A stretch of 64,000 nucleotides of DNA from Nelumbo lutea (GCA_022828595.1 JAKGHH010000003.1:11160934-11224933); one strand, 5' to 3'. Positions 50,201-59,997 are shown, numbered from the stretch's first letter. Made by a program: numbers and translations. The notes: generated by a model from the sequence alone, not told the origin.

Positions 50201-50426
50201 AAGTCTAGAGTATGAGCTTTCAGCCCTTCGGGAGGCCATTAATTCAGGATTTACGTATCTTCTTGCACATGGAGATGTCAGGGCACGGAAGGATTCTTGG
50301 TTCATCAAGAAGCTGGTGATAAACTATTTCTATTCTTTCCTAAGGAGGAATTGTAGAGCGGGAGCAGCAAATATGAGTGTTCCCCACATGAATATAATGG
50401 AAGTCAGTATGACATATATGGTGTGA
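26008..50426 (+). CDS. HAK/KUP (POT): HAK/KUP/POT potassium transporter, complete, nine exons
   Basis: K+ uptake permease (K+ symport, 12 or so membrane spans). Exons: 26008-26235, 31127-31355, 31498-31746, 46630-46680, 47126-47386, 48584-48636, 48731-48845, 48986-49240 and 49378-50426. They sum to 2490 bases (829 aa plus stop), normal for the plant family. The soluble N-terminus has [11 protein letters not shown] and [19 protein letters not shown]. The signature [13 protein letters not shown] is at about residues 92-104, followed by [59 protein letters not shown], the cytosolic [21 protein letters not shown] and the terminal VSMTYMV. From memory it is nearest to the Arabidopsis POT10/POT11 type; a tree would be needed to fix the orthologue. 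All introns are GT-AG; the exon 4 donor is the weakest. No frame break was seen despite about 20 kb of transposon-rich intron. Confidence 0.95.
28292..30763 (+). mobile_element. 5'-truncated L1-type LINE, host of a nested LINE
   Basis: Same strand as the gene. Coding relics run in order: [19 protein letters not shown] and [19 protein letters not shown] (RT C-terminus), [34 protein letters not shown] (zf-RVT lead), [20 protein letters not shown] at about 29911-29970, and a worn RNase H ([17 protein letters not shown], with EAWAAWEAH) up to about 30640. It ends in a poly(A) run at about 30749-30761. A possible short duplication TAAAGTG lies on both sides. It has many stops and is inactive. Confidence 0.8.
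29202..29660 (+). mobile_element. Nested 5'-truncated LINE (459 bp, RNase H only)
   Basis: Carries an open RNase H end ([46 protein letters not shown]), a short 3'UTR and an A8 tail. The direct repeat AGGCCCATCT occurs at 29192-29201 and 29660-29669. It interrupts the host LINE's zf-RVT coding, which resumes after the repeat. Its RNase H resembles that of the LINE at 4411-11324. Confidence 0.85.
31127..31355 (+). CDS. KUP exon 2 (signature motif, TM1-2)
   Basis: Acceptor GACTCAG|GATTTG and donor GGGGAAG|GTACA. Encodes [19 protein letters not shown] and [19 protein letters not shown], the conserved first spans of the family. Confidence 0.95.
31498..31746 (+). CDS. KUP exon 3
   Basis: Acceptor TTGCAG|GAGGC and donor ATGTCAG|GTACA. 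Encodes [14 protein letters not shown], the [14 protein letters not shown] loop and the [16 protein letters not shown] span. Confidence 0.95.
31871..31995. repeat. Perfect 25-bp inverted repeat
   Basis: 31871-31895 is the exact reverse complement of 31971-31995, with a 75-nt loop. A near-copy of the left arm (AATTCAAATTTACATG) lies at 31900-31916. In RNA from the plus strand it would fold into a hairpin about 125 nt inside intron 3. Confidence 0.9.
32590..32850 (-). mobile_element. LINE 3'-end fragment
   Basis: The minus strand ends CTGCTTTTATCTATCAAAAA, the usual tail form of plant L1 elements, preceded by UTR-like sequence. No coding part remains. Confidence 0.5.
32850..34040 (+). other. 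Repeat-like DNA left of the copia element
   Basis: Contains GGAGTCGCCACCCATC and GGGAAGGTGTTAGGCAC, phrases familiar from plant LTR retrotransposon DNA. A GAAAGGTAGGTAGAAAATTT motif at about 33630 recurs at about 35357. No ORF of note. May be an LTR or a second, non-autonomous element. Confidence 0.35.
35444..35455 (+). other. Copia primer-binding site
   Basis: TGGTATTAGAGC, directly after the 5' LTR end. Plant copia elements usually have TGGTATCAGAGC, complementary to the 3' end of initiator-Met tRNA. Confidence 0.8.
37227..41000 (+). pseudogene. Copia gag-pol polyprotein, multiple stops
   Basis: Domains in usual copia order: gag from ATG 37227 ([13 protein letters not shown]) with knuckle [14 protein letters not shown] (about 37950-37991); protease WCVDSGA (38065-38085, DSG for DTG/DSG); GAG-pre-integrase [13 protein letters not shown]; integrase [21 protein letters not shown] and [14 protein letters not shown] (38714-39004); RT with [40 protein letters not shown] and YVDD at 40103-40114; and RNase H with SVGSIMY-like [18 protein letters not shown] and DRKSTSGY. 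In-frame stops occur early in gag (fifth codon), after integrase LLDMA, several times in RT and after GSCAVC. Non-functional. Confidence 0.93.
41107..41160 (+). repeat. Perfect 27-bp tandem duplication
   Basis: 41107-41133 is repeated exactly at 41134-41160 and the start of a third copy follows. It lies just inside the presumed 3' LTR start. Confidence 0.95.
41161..42950 (+). other. Unassigned repeat-like DNA after the copia element
   Basis: G-rich on the plus strand, with several recurring GGGGTATTTTGG and AAAATGGTCCAAA phrases (42180-42440), a TTTAGAGTCGCCAGAATCCG phrase at about 41888, and an end GGTGTTGACA at 42945. Possibly an LTR or non-autonomous element. No coding evidence. Confidence 0.35.
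42960..43650 (-). mobile_element. 5'-truncated LINE fragment (RNase H), host of a nested LINE
   Basis: Minus-strand relics read IWGERN (about 43600), [20 protein letters not shown] (43410-43350), then, past the nested insert, [20 protein letters not shown] (43110-43050) and [13 protein letters not shown] (about 43010-42975). These are the D, E and D blocks of an L1 RNase H. Several stops. Confidence 0.75.
43127..43299 (-). mobile_element. Very short nested LINE (173 bp)
   Basis: Minus strand: [12 protein letters not shown] (RNase H end), [14 protein letters not shown], short 3'UTR, A-rich tail at 43139-43127. Flanked by a perfect 13-bp duplication CTTGAGTAGAATG at 43114-43126 and 43300-43312, splitting the host LINE's RNase H. 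Confidence 0.85.
45252..45757. mobile_element. hAT-type MITE (506 bp), family A
   Basis: Ends TAGGGGTGAGCA and, inverted, TAGGGGTGCTCA; sub-terminal AACCGAACCGAC and GGTTCGGTT words and an AT-rich core. The flanking octamer TTATTATT is at 45244-45251 and 45758-45765 (in low-complexity DNA). Same length class and build as 15953-16460. Confidence 0.78.
46630..46680 (+). CDS. KUP exon 4 (51 bp)
   Basis: Acceptor GTCACAG|TAATG. Encodes [17 protein letters not shown]. Only the donor ACAA|GTGGGT (46681) keeps the frame into exon 5 and the full conserved loop. A GTGAAA donor inside the exon (46657) would also stay in frame but delete eight residues. Confidence 0.85.
47126..47386 (+). CDS. KUP exon 5
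   Basis: Acceptor CTTACAG|ATTCT and donor TTACTG|GTATG. Encodes [20 protein letters not shown], the [10 protein letters not shown] span and the loop to GGCVLCITG. Confidence 0.95.
47560..47990 (+). mobile_element. Possible solo LTR fragment in KUP intron 5
   Basis: Contains GTGGACATAGGCTATAAGCC followed by AAACCACGTAAATC, a phrase typical of the 3' part of plant copia LTRs, then a T-rich stretch ending GCGCAACACAACA. No internal region or partner LTR. Limits and duplication not established. Confidence 0.4.
48584..48636 (+). CDS. KUP exon 6 (53 bp)
   Basis: Acceptor GTTGCAG|GATCT and donor ATACAG|GTATC. Encodes [18 protein letters not shown], a family hallmark ([12 protein letters not shown]). 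Confidence 0.93.
48731..48845 (+). CDS. KUP exon 7
   Basis: Acceptor GCTTACAG|ATTGC and donor GTGCCAG|GTATG. Encodes [20 protein letters not shown] and the [14 protein letters not shown] loop. Confidence 0.95.
48986..49240 (+). CDS. KUP exon 8
   Basis: Acceptor TGAACAG|AAGCT and donor GCATATG|GTTAAG. Encodes [19 protein letters not shown], the [20 protein letters not shown] stretch and the following span to NAYG. Confidence 0.95.
49378..50426 (+). CDS. KUP exon 9 (last TMs and C-terminal cytosolic domain)
   Basis: Acceptor TTGCTAG|GCATT. Encodes the remaining membrane spans, then [20 protein letters not shown], the cytosolic domain with [19 protein letters not shown], a serine/acidic variable region, [19 protein letters not shown] and the end VSMTYMV with TGA at 50424-50426. 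Confidence 0.96.
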
Positions 50427-50800
50427 CCCACAGCCCATGTTTAGTAACTAAACACTAGAAGTATCAGCCTCTTAGAAATAATGTTGTATTACGTTTATAT
50501 CCATCCATTGCATCATTAGTTAACTGGATCCACATCAAAAGGATCACTTTCTGTGCTCCATGCCTTACAGTTTACACATGTGATATGGAGGACAGCTTGT
50601 TCTAAGATAGACTATTGCAGTTACCAAACTACAGTTTTCTTCTCTGTCTATGTCATTTGTTCTCCACTTCTCTTTTCTGTATATATCTTGTAGCCTGAGA
50701 GCTGAGAGGGAAAAAATAACTTTGAAACGATCATTTTTATTGATTTATTCTTCTGGTCAATTAATCACCAATATGAATAAGGAATTGCCCAAGATGTGGA
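50427..50800 (+). other. KUP 3'UTR region
   Basis: Follows the TGA. T-rich tracts and TGTA words near 50600-50700, with AATAAG at about 50776, are compatible with plant poly(A) sites; no single site can be fixed. Confidence 0.4.
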
Positions 50801-51101
50801 TAAACCAATGTTTTGGAAACTGATTGAGAAGCCGCTTTTCCCTCTGGGTGGTGGGTGAGCCGTTCAATCTTCAATCATCTGGGCCAAATGGATTATTAAC
50901 CTGTGACATCATTAGTTATATAATAAAAGCAGTAAAAAACATAAAAATAAGTAAGATGAAAAATACAGAAGCTACAAAAAAATCCAGAGAAATTTGGACA
51001 TGTAACATTATGTATTCAATAACAAGTGTAAAAAATAAGAATTATTGTAATGACAGAAATAGTTAAAAATACAGAAAATGCAAACAAACTAAAGCACTTA
51101 G

Positions 51102-51150
51102 GCCATGTTTGGGAGTGCTTATTTTTAACTTAAGCACTCCCAAACATGGC
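51102..51150. mobile_element. Tiny perfect fold-back (MITE-like)
   Basis: GCCATGTTTGGGAGTGCTT (51102-51120) is the exact reverse complement of 51132-51150, with an 11-nt spacer. TTA lies just outside both ends, like a Tourist/PIF-Harbinger duplication. Confidence 0.65.
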
Positions 51151-51557
51151 GTTAGAAGGTTTCCATCATAATGATGGGTTGATCAGTCCAAGTGACTAGG
51201 TCAAAAACTTGTTGAGACTTGAAAAGCTTAGTACAAACCAGTCCAGTGCAACAGTTGACATTAGGATCACCAGGGTGCAAGTGGGATGGGCTGAGCCTCG
51301 TTTAAGGTTAATCCAGACTCAATCCTACGAATTGGGCTTAAGGCCCAAGCCCCGGCTAAGCCTAAGGTCATGACCAATCTGTCCAACCTGGCCCAGCCCA
51401 AATTAACATTTGACATTCTTATATTGGCACGTATGAATTGCACCCCATTTGGTTTGTGGGAATAAGGGTCTGGAATGGTCATTCTGATTCCAATTATTTG
51501 GTTGGGGGAGTCAGAATCCCATTTTCTTTCTAGTGGAATGGTATTCCCCCATTTGAG

Positions 51558-51716
51558 TAGGGATGCACCAATACAGGGTAGATATGATCTGATTTGATAT
51601 AATTTTTAAAAAGTTAAGAAGTTATCTAAAGAAAAAGAAAATATAACAATTTAAATAAAGAAAAACACAAATTACAAAATAGGATTGGATCATGATCTGA
51701 TCCATTTACACCCTTA
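51558..51716. mobile_element. hAT-type MITE (159 bp)
   Basis: Ends TAGGGATGCACC and, inverted, TAAGGGTGTAAA; interior has GATATGATCTGATT and GATCATGATCTGATC words. Flanks CATTTGAG (51550-51557) and AATTTGAG (51717-51724) match at 7 of 8. Confidence 0.6.
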
Positions 51717-51993
51717 AATTTGAGGGAATGACCATTCCCTCCCCCTCCCTAACGAATGAAATCACATTCCATCTCCCATCTGAACCAAACAGATTATTGT
51801 TTTATGGGCATAGATCATTCTGATTCTGATTCCTATTCTGAAGGATTTTAATTCCGATTTCAACTGTGAACCAAACGATCCTAACTATGTGAAAGGCTAC
51901 GAATTGGGAGCATGACGGATTTCTTTTTGGTCATGTGCGTGAACCATGAACGAATGGAAATTTCTTCCTGGACTCTCAGCTTGATATCTACAC

Positions 51994-52115
51994 TAGACCT
52001 GTTTATGGGCCGGGCTCGCCTTTGGCTTTTGCCAAATTTTGAATTGGGCCCAGCCCAAAGCCCAAACCCGATACAGTGTAAATCAGGCCCGAAGCCCGGC
52101 CCATGAACAGGTCTA
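51994..52115. mobile_element. hAT-type MITE (122 bp) with perfect duplication
   Basis: Inverted ends TAGACCTGTTTATGGGCC and TAGACCTGTTCATGGGCC (about 23 bp with one mismatch in all). Perfect 8-bp duplication ATCTACAC at 51986-51993 and 52116-52123. Non-coding. Confidence 0.9.
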
Positions 52116-52123
52116 ATCTACAC

Positions 52124-54390
52124 CCCTCAAACCCTGCGAGTGACTGTAACAAGGCACAGCGCATTTCCCCTTGCTGGGACTAGTAGCTGCTAGTCTGTGC
52201 TTGTTTTGACTCGCTCAGGAATACAAGTAGTGGTTCAGGAGTACATATCACGCTAGTATTCTCTTTGATAAAACGGGCTTGCTTAAAAAGTGCAAGCCAT
52301 CCACAAAAGATCGAACAAAACCAGATTCCTTGCTTAACGTATAATATATGTTCCCCTGTTGGGGCACATTTAGATTAGTTCGTCTAATAGGGCTGGAACT
52401 TGCAACAGCTACATTGACTAATTAAATGCAGAATAGTAACCCAAGGTAAGAGGTAAACAGAGCAATCATTGCTCTTTGTCCTGTAACTCTCTGTAAGAAA
52501 TAAGAATCTGACTCCATGTCTCCTCCTCCTCTCTCGCATTCACTCTTTAGTTGATTAGAAGTTTCATGAGGCCCGGGGGAAGATCATGGTCATTAGTTCA
52601 TTACTCATTAGTCTGGCCTTTGATTGATAAACAAAAAAAAATCCATTCTCTTCCTTTGTATTACAATCAATTTATCTCTGCCCTTTTAAAGTACAACAAA
52701 ACAAAAGGAAGAATAAAACAAAAAGTAAGTAGAGAAGAAGGAAGAGGTGGTGAACGTGGGCCCTAAATTGCCGATTATATATGCTTCAATTGGCAAAAAC
52801 GCCTTCAACGCATGTTTGATATTAGTCCTCAGTGAATGGTCGCAAACGCCTCCAACTCCCAATATGTTTTAATGAGTTGATCCTTGAACTATAACACACA
52901 CACACACGAACACGACGTGCCCAATTGATGTATCCTAATTCCTGAAAGGCTGAAACCCTCCTGACTCAAACACTCCCACAGGTTACAAATGAGTAGCCAC
53001 ACGTTCAGAAGGAAAGGGGAGGGAGGAATATGAGAATATCTTTCCTCGCATCTTTTTCTTTTGAAACTCGTGTCCATCCAGTAGGGGGTCGTCTATCAGA
53101 AGCAAGGTCTCGATTCCCATTGAGCCACGTCCCACAATACCCTATCTGTCTATCTATCCACTCCATGTCCATCCATCCAAAAACGCGAGATTATTGTAAG
53201 TTGGTGCATTATTGTTCCGACGTGGAACAAAGGTAAAAGCTTTGGGTCTAGTTGGGGGCCAATGCAAAGCGAAAATTTTATATAAAGAAAGATGGATAGA
53301 TCCAAGTATCCATTCCATCAACCGTTACAATCGTCCGTTGGGTTTAATAAAGGAAGAGGCGTTGACCTACCACCTACAGTCCCTCTTCTCGTGAGGTCAG
53401 GAACGTCCAACGTTGGATCCCCACTCCCCAGCCCACGCCACACGTTTGCAGTGATCAGGCAAATTAGCGGCAGACCACCAAATAATACACGTCAAAAAAG
53501 AATAAAAAAGAAAGAAAGGCTGCTGCTCTACGGAACAAACATTTATTTATTAGTGGAGGCAAGACTGGCATCGGCCAAAGCAGGCCCAACACGTTTTGAT
53601 TTTGCAGGTTATAATCACAAATACAACCCCTCAATATATGAATTTCGTATTCTTCTTTATTGACTGTTGATGGAATCAATTCTCAGAGGATTGAAGAATA
53701 GAAAGCGGATCGCAAACCCAATTGAATATTTGAATTGGTCCACTGAACGTCGGATCTCAGATAGCCATATGTTTATTATTATGTATGGTAGATCAGCTTT
53801 GGTGTATGGAGTGACTCATCATCAGAATTCAGAGGGTGGGTTTTAATTAGATACACAGAAGAAAAAGAAAAGCGTGGTGGTAGATAAGTGTGGTGTCGGA
53901 GGACGGAGGTTGGAGAAATGGTCACTCAGCACTCAAAGCGTCTTCAATATTATTAATTGCATGGGATCCGATCGTCCACTCGCCATTTGCCAAGCCAATC
54001 TGAATACATGGCATTGCCATGAGAATTTGATCTACATCCCTTTAATTAATAGTTTTCTGAGAGTAATCCAAGCTGATAACAATACTAATGGCATCCGCGC
54101 AATAAAAGAACAAATAAATATTGCCGTCTATCAGAATATTTTATTGGCTAAAATATTAATATTTTATCTGGACTCTGGAGACATCCGATACATACATGAT
54201 ACATGGTCCGCCAAAGTACTACGTTAAAAAAAAAGAAAGTCATTAGAGGACGTGGCTATTTTGTATAACATGCAGGGTATAAGAGTAATTGTCCTCGGCA
54301 TTCCTTTGATGAAAACGACAGATAGGGGGCTGAATGGGTTAACGTGTCATATCCTATGAATGTTTCTAACAGGCAAAAGCCTTTGGCGCC
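52124..54390. other. Intergenic, no gene supported
   Basis: Several ORFs under 125 codons on both strands show no domain, no codon pattern and no splice-consistent neighbours. A short CA repeat lies near 52893. Confidence 0.5.
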
Positions 54391-54783
54391 AAGTAGAGAT
54401 GGCAATGGGACGGGTTGGGTGGGGATGGGATCATATTCTCTATTTTTTACTCCAATTTTAAAATAAATTCCCATTTCCAATTCTGATTCCCTTTATGGAT
54501 AAAAGTTTTACTCTCCATCCCTGATCTCTTATTCATGTGGGGTTTAAATCTTTGAATTTTTTAATTAAAAATATTAAAAAAATTACTTAAATTAAAAGAA
54601 AAATTTAAATATATTTTCATATATATAATATTTAATATATATAATCAGAATCAGAATAGAGTGAGAACTTCGTTCCCCATCCTCTACGATTTCCATATCC
54701 CAACCTGATGGAGTTGAGGTTAAATATGTTTCGCTGGCATCCTTGCATGATGGGAATGATATTCTCCTTGGGGCAAATCCATC
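54391..54783. mobile_element. Decayed MITE-like element
   Basis: Begins TAGAGATGGCAATGGGACGG and ends GGGGCAAATCCATCTA, an imperfect inverted pair, with GGGATGGG words inside and an AT-rich core. No target duplication seen. Confidence 0.45.
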
Positions 54784-55039
54784 TAAGATACAATGTTTTA
54801 TTTAAATCCTATACTCGACTAAGATTTTAATAAGATCTGATGACGTTAAATACTTAAATATGTGTCGGATCCGAATGTATATAGACCATTCAAATCCAAT
54901 ATAATCTGGATCGGGTTTTGATAGTACCACACCCCTATCTGTCAACATGACGGGCAATGTTTGATACGATGATATTACATTCTCGTTTTGATTCCTGACT
55001 GCCACAAACTTATCTGGTTGGTTAGATCTAGGCCTCTTA

Positions 55040-55150
55040 CATTGTTTGGTTTGAAGGAAAAAGTAATAGAAAAATCTTTATAAATCTTATATAGGTTTTT
55101 TTTATCTTTTTTTTTTCTTTTCCTATTTTTCCTCCAAATCAAACATAGCC
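55040..55150. mobile_element. Tourist-like MITE (copy 2)
   Basis: TTGTTTGGTTTGAAGGAAAA on the left and TCAAACATAGCC on the right, with poly-T inside and TTAAG after. Same family as 15295-15422. Confidence 0.55.
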
Positions 55151-55379
55151 TTAAGTATTAACTTCACATGGCCAAACCCCTTTTACACCGGATCATGTGC
55201 ATGAAAGTGTTGGAAGAAACCTCAAAAGGACATTTCTAGTGTTTAACTGCATTGGCTAAGAGTATAAATGCAAATATACATTCGTACAAGTTCGGTTTAG
55301 TTTGATAAATTTGGTTTTATCTGTGGTTGTGATGGATACAAATACCAATTTCAAGAATAGAATATACCTTGTGTACATT

Positions 55380-55850
55380 GACCAACTTGAATGGAAGCAG
55401 GTTTCGTCGGCAGGAGGAGCAGGTTTCCTTCTCAGAGATGCCAGGGGAGATTTTTGCTATGCTAGATCAGTGAAGCTGCCATTTGGTGATCCTTTACAAC
55501 TGGAAGCACAGGCAGCACTTCTAGCTCTCAATTTTATTCTATAACTGGGAGTTTCTTTATTAATTATTGAGGGAGACTCTCTTACAGTGATCCAGAGTTT
55601 GTTGTATCCTGATTCTCCACCTCCTTGGAAAATCAGACACTTCATAGAAGATTGCAAACTCGATCCTTATTTCTACATTCCCTCACTGCTCGGTTCGTTG
55701 ACTCTTCGAGACTGTAATCATGCTGCTCACAAGTTGGTCAAACATGCTTTAACTATCATTAATCCTTTTACATGGTCTCTACCCTTGATACTCTCTCTTT
55801 CGATTTGTAATTCAGAGCAGATTGTCAATGAAATTTAGGCAAACGCCACT
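55380..55850 (+). pseudogene. LINE RNase H relic
   Basis: Plus-strand blocks GGAGFLLRDARGDFCYARSV, EAQAALLALNFIL, IIEGDSLTVIQSLL and NHAAHKLVKHA follow the E, D and final helix order of LINE RNase H. One stop lies inside and no poly(A) tail was seen. Confidence 0.7.
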
Positions 55851-58300
55851 CTGGTGTTATAAAAATGTTAGAAATTAAGTGGTTGAAATCAAAATATATT
55901 CTTACTCAATGCCTGCAAATTTTTGAAGTGGAGTATAAATTTGGTTCAATATTTACACTCCTACCCAATGCACACATACCCATTAGGTTGCCAATTTGTC
56001 ATTAGGGGTGGGGCCAAGCAAGGTTTTTAAAACTAGATTGGACAAGGAATTGTTCTGGGTCCGGTTTCTGGGTTGAATGGTCCAATCGTTTGGACTAAAT
56101 GGATGGCTTACTTTGACAAAAAAAAGAAAAACAAAAAACAAAAAATGGTCAAAAATCAATTTTTGGTTCGATGGTTCAACTTCCCAGATCAATGATTCTC
56201 TAACCAAATCATTGGTTTTTGGCCAAAAAACAATTTTGAGGTGAAACAGAACCAGTTAAGTGACTAGTTCCCAATTTTTTTGGTCCAACTATCCAATACA
56301 GTCCGATTTTAAAAACACTAGAGCCAAATATATTGGTAAGGGTTTTTGGCCCTCGAAGATTTTTGTTAAAATCACTAATACTTATATAGTTAGTGGATGG
56401 AGGTCCTACCTTACGGTCCTACCTATTATGGGTCCTTGACTCCCCCCCCACCCGCAAACATTAAAGTCCCATTAAATGTTAAAGACCACCCTCTAACTCT
56501 CTAACACCTCTCCTTACTTTTCAAAACTAAAAACAATTGTTTGTTTTTTTCTTTAAAAAAGCCGTATAGGCTTAAATTTCTCTTCAAACCCCTACTTCTT
56601 CCCTATCTCATCTTCAAAAAAAAAAAAAAAAAACCTTATTATCAAGCATCTAATTTGTCATGAATTTAGGTAAAATTTGTAACAAAGGCTGTGTAATGCA
56701 AATTTTGGTTTAACTTTGTGTGGTTTTAATTTATTTTGCTTCAAGTCTTGATTTATTTCATTTATATTGCAATCAAACAAAATAATGTAAAAATTGAAAT
56801 AAAAATAAATTATAATTAGAGCCAAAATCATTTACACTGCCATGATTTTGCATCACTGCAAATAATTTGCACTGCAACCAAACACAGCGAAAAAGTTTTC
56901 CCTGTATAATAATACTGAATAGAATATCCATCACTTCTACGCAAAGGTTTTAGGTCTCCTTTGATGCATAAGAAAAGAACAATAAAATGACTGAATTGTC
57001 CCATTCGTTTTTTATTTTCTGTACGAAATTATGAATAAATAAAGGGATAATGCGCTGCAGCCCTCAAGCATCCTCCAACTAAATCCTAGCATGTAGCAGT
57101 TTAGATGGAAAAATGACTAACTCCATTTGTATTCTCCAACTACATAACCTACATTAGATTTGCAATAAAGGCCACCGCTTAATAGTCCTCTCTCGGATAA
57201 TGTTCTTATACTTGTCCCACTTACAGTTGAAGATAAGTTTTGAATCAAGTCACCATGTATAATGACAGAAATATGCGTGTTGATTTTTTTCCTAAATAAA
57301 TATTAATAAAACAATAACATTTTACCATTTATATTAAATTAATGATTTGACAACCCATTTAAACAGAAAACAGAGTTACACACTTACACTGAGCAATCAC
57401 AATTATAGTGCAACACCTTTTCAGCCAGAAATATCTGCTACGCGTGTTGGCATAACTTGGGCTAAAATTGTAAATCATGAATAAAAGGTAAGTGTAGGGA
57501 TGGATTCGAACCGAGCCGAGCTAAATAGTATTAAGTTCGAGTTCGGCTCCATTGTCAAAGTACTCTAAGATTTGAGTTTGAACTTGGTTTGAGTTAAAAC
57601 CTTGAGTTCAAGCTCAGTTCGAATAAAAAATTCGTAAGTTTGAGTTCAGTTCAGCTTGAGCTCGATTTGAAAAAAAATATTTTATAAAAATAAAAAATTA
57701 TATATAAAAATATTTTTTATTTGATATTTAAAAAATTAAGAATATTTTTATTATATATATATATATTATTTTCTATAATAATATAAAACATTTATATTAA
57801 GAATTATAACATTTATTATATACATGGGTTAGATTCTGTGCCTTTATATTCCAGGGATGTTCAATGACCAATTCAGCTATGGGGTGTTTGGTATATTGGC
57901 ATTATATTACCATTGCTTTTTGGGTTGATTTAACTAATTAAACTTGTTAGAAAAATGTATTGCCATGTCAAAAATGAGTATCATTTCGATTAAAAAAAAT
58001 GTATGTAATTATATATGTAACACACATCAAATTCGATGTTTTGGGTAGAAATAATAATTTGTATTAATCAATTCAAAAATCTACCTCTTAAAATTCAAGT
58101 GCTCTTATTGAGAGATGTATCACTAACTCTTTGCCAATTAACGTGAATTAAGTTGAGCAATAATGGGGTGTGCACTGTTTGTTCCTTAGAAGCTGAAACG
58201 ATAGAGCATAGGTTCTTCTATTGTTGTCCAGGTATAATAGCTGTGTGGTTTGTTTCCATGATTTCATTCTATTGATATTGATAATTACCCAAAATGATCT
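55850..58300. other. Intergenic, repeat relics only
   Basis: 56020-56320 has GTTTTTAAAAC-type inverted ends with no readable duplication. An A18 run lies at 56616-56633. 57490-57670 resembles one half of a MITE (GAACCGAGCCGAGC). No gene seen. Confidence 0.45.
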
Positions 58301-58303
58301 TCA

Positions 58304-58420
58304 GGCTGCGTTTGGTTTGAAAGAAAATGTAGGAAAAGAAAGGAAAATTTAGGAAAACTTAAACAAGACTTGTTAAGGTTTCCTGACTTTCCTTGATCTT
58401 TTCTTTCAAACCAAACAGTC
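58304..58420. mobile_element. Tourist-like MITE (copy 3)
   Basis: Ends GGCTGCGTTTGGTTTGAAAG and, inverted, GACTGTTTGGTTTGAAAG; TCA before and TTA after. Confidence 0.65.
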
Positions 58421-58689
58421 TTAAGGATTGGCTAGCCTTCTGTAGTCCATAAATAATGGAGAATTGTTTCCTTGTGGTACATCACGGTGCAAGAAGGTAA
58501 TGCAAGGAGAGGGCTTTAACCCAACTCGAGTTATTACCAGTGTTTCAACACATTTTTTGGAATTCATTTCAAGATTGGCTAGTACTAGAATCATAAATGA
58601 ACATGAACATACCATACATACGAGTTCACAGCGTTTCCATCCATGATGTACAAACTTTCTGCATCTACCAATTAAAATTCAACACGTCA

Positions 58690-59920
58690 TTTATATAATT
58701 TTAAGACTAACAGACTCCAAAATAAGTTAAAAGTTAACACCGCCAGGACTCCAAAATATTTGTCAAAAATAAAAAAACCCAACTCTTCGGTCTTCCGATT
58801 TCTTTCTCTCTCCTCTATGTCACGAGCTACCACTGTCCACCGGTGATGGTAGAGTCGCCGGTACTCTCTCTCTCTCTCTCTCTCCCTGTACCCTTTGTCT
58901 CTCTTTCTCTCTCCCCTCCCTCTCCCTCCTTCATGTTTCTTCTTCTTTCTTCCTCCAAATCGGCAACCCAACACTCCGACCGGCGCCGCCACTATAACCT
59001 CTGGTGCCTCTGCAACCACCTGCCAGTAGGGTTTTCAATTTCTGATCAGAAACGTACAACCTCCGACGCCCCTGCAACCACCACTGAATCTTACTAGCCT
59101 GATAAGAAGTTAAGAACTCAGGCTGGGTTTGTCATCTTGGATTTTAAATCTGACAACAGACTCTACTCATGTAAACTCTAGCCTGATAAAAGGAGTTTTC
59201 TTCTTTAAATCAAAAAGCCATCACTTGGCCCAATAAAGTGGAAACAAGTCAAACAACAAGAAAGATACTTGACGGAACTTATGGCTGCGCTTGGTTTCAT
59301 AGGAAATAAGAGAAAACAAAAAGTTAAGAAGTTCTTAAACAATTTTGTTAATAGAAAGCATGAAGGAAACAGTTAGATCTGGTCTTGATAGGCATTCAAC
59401 CACCAAATGAATAAGCATTCTAAATCTTTCTTCTTGTGTGAAACTTCAAAGTTTAAAGAGCCGTAACATCTGCTGTGGATTCACGCGTGAAGACCAGGGT
59501 ACACCATACAGTGCAGTCCAATTTAAAAAGACGAAAGCTCTTTGACACCTGAGTGCTTCCTGGAGACTGGCACTTCTATCATAACTTAGTATGAAAAGAT
59601 CATAAGCAATTTTTGGATCGCCCATATCACTGGTAATGTTTAGTTTCTTTGTCCTCGTGCAAAAGAATAATAGGAAAGAGAAAGAACGATCGAAGGGAGA
59701 AAGAGAGAGATGGAAAGTACAGTCGAGAGAGAGAGAATCGACGACGCAACCGTCACTGTGGATGGTGGTAGCTCGTGACAGGGGACAGTGGAGGAAGGGA
59801 GAGAACGAGAGGAAGGGAAAAAGAGGTCCCTAGAGTCCAGACAAAATAGGGGATTGAGAGGGTTTTAAATTTTCACAAATATTAAAATCATTTGGAGATT
59901 TGGAGTCTAATGCCCGTTTT
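58690..59920. mobile_element. Large fold-back element with long inverted arms
   Basis: Left arm (about 58700-58900) and right arm (about 59690-59920) are imperfect reverse complements. Shared words include ACTCCAAAATATTTGT-like sequence, CTTTCTCTCTCC, the exact GTCACGAGCTACCAC, and CT/AG-repeat blocks. The centre (59100-59640) is unlike the arms. Long arms suggest a Mutator-like non-autonomous or fold-back element. Termini and duplication are not fixed. Confidence 0.6.
58864..58884 (+). repeat. CT microsatellite
   Basis: About ten CT units; the right arm of the fold-back has the matching AG run near 59725. Confidence 0.9.
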
Positions 59921-59997
59921 TTTTGGGGTTTTTACCGTTCAGTCCACCCCCAGGTGGAGCTAGGATTCCTATCAAAAGAAAAGCAGCCAACGCTTCA

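Noticed and set aside
52551..54227. Several 60-120 codon ORFs on both strands
   Set aside because: Stops are frequent, no domain or splice structure, overlapping in many frames.
58843..59097. 84-codon ORF starting with Ser/Leu repeats
   Set aside because: Translation of the CT repeat in the fold-back arm.
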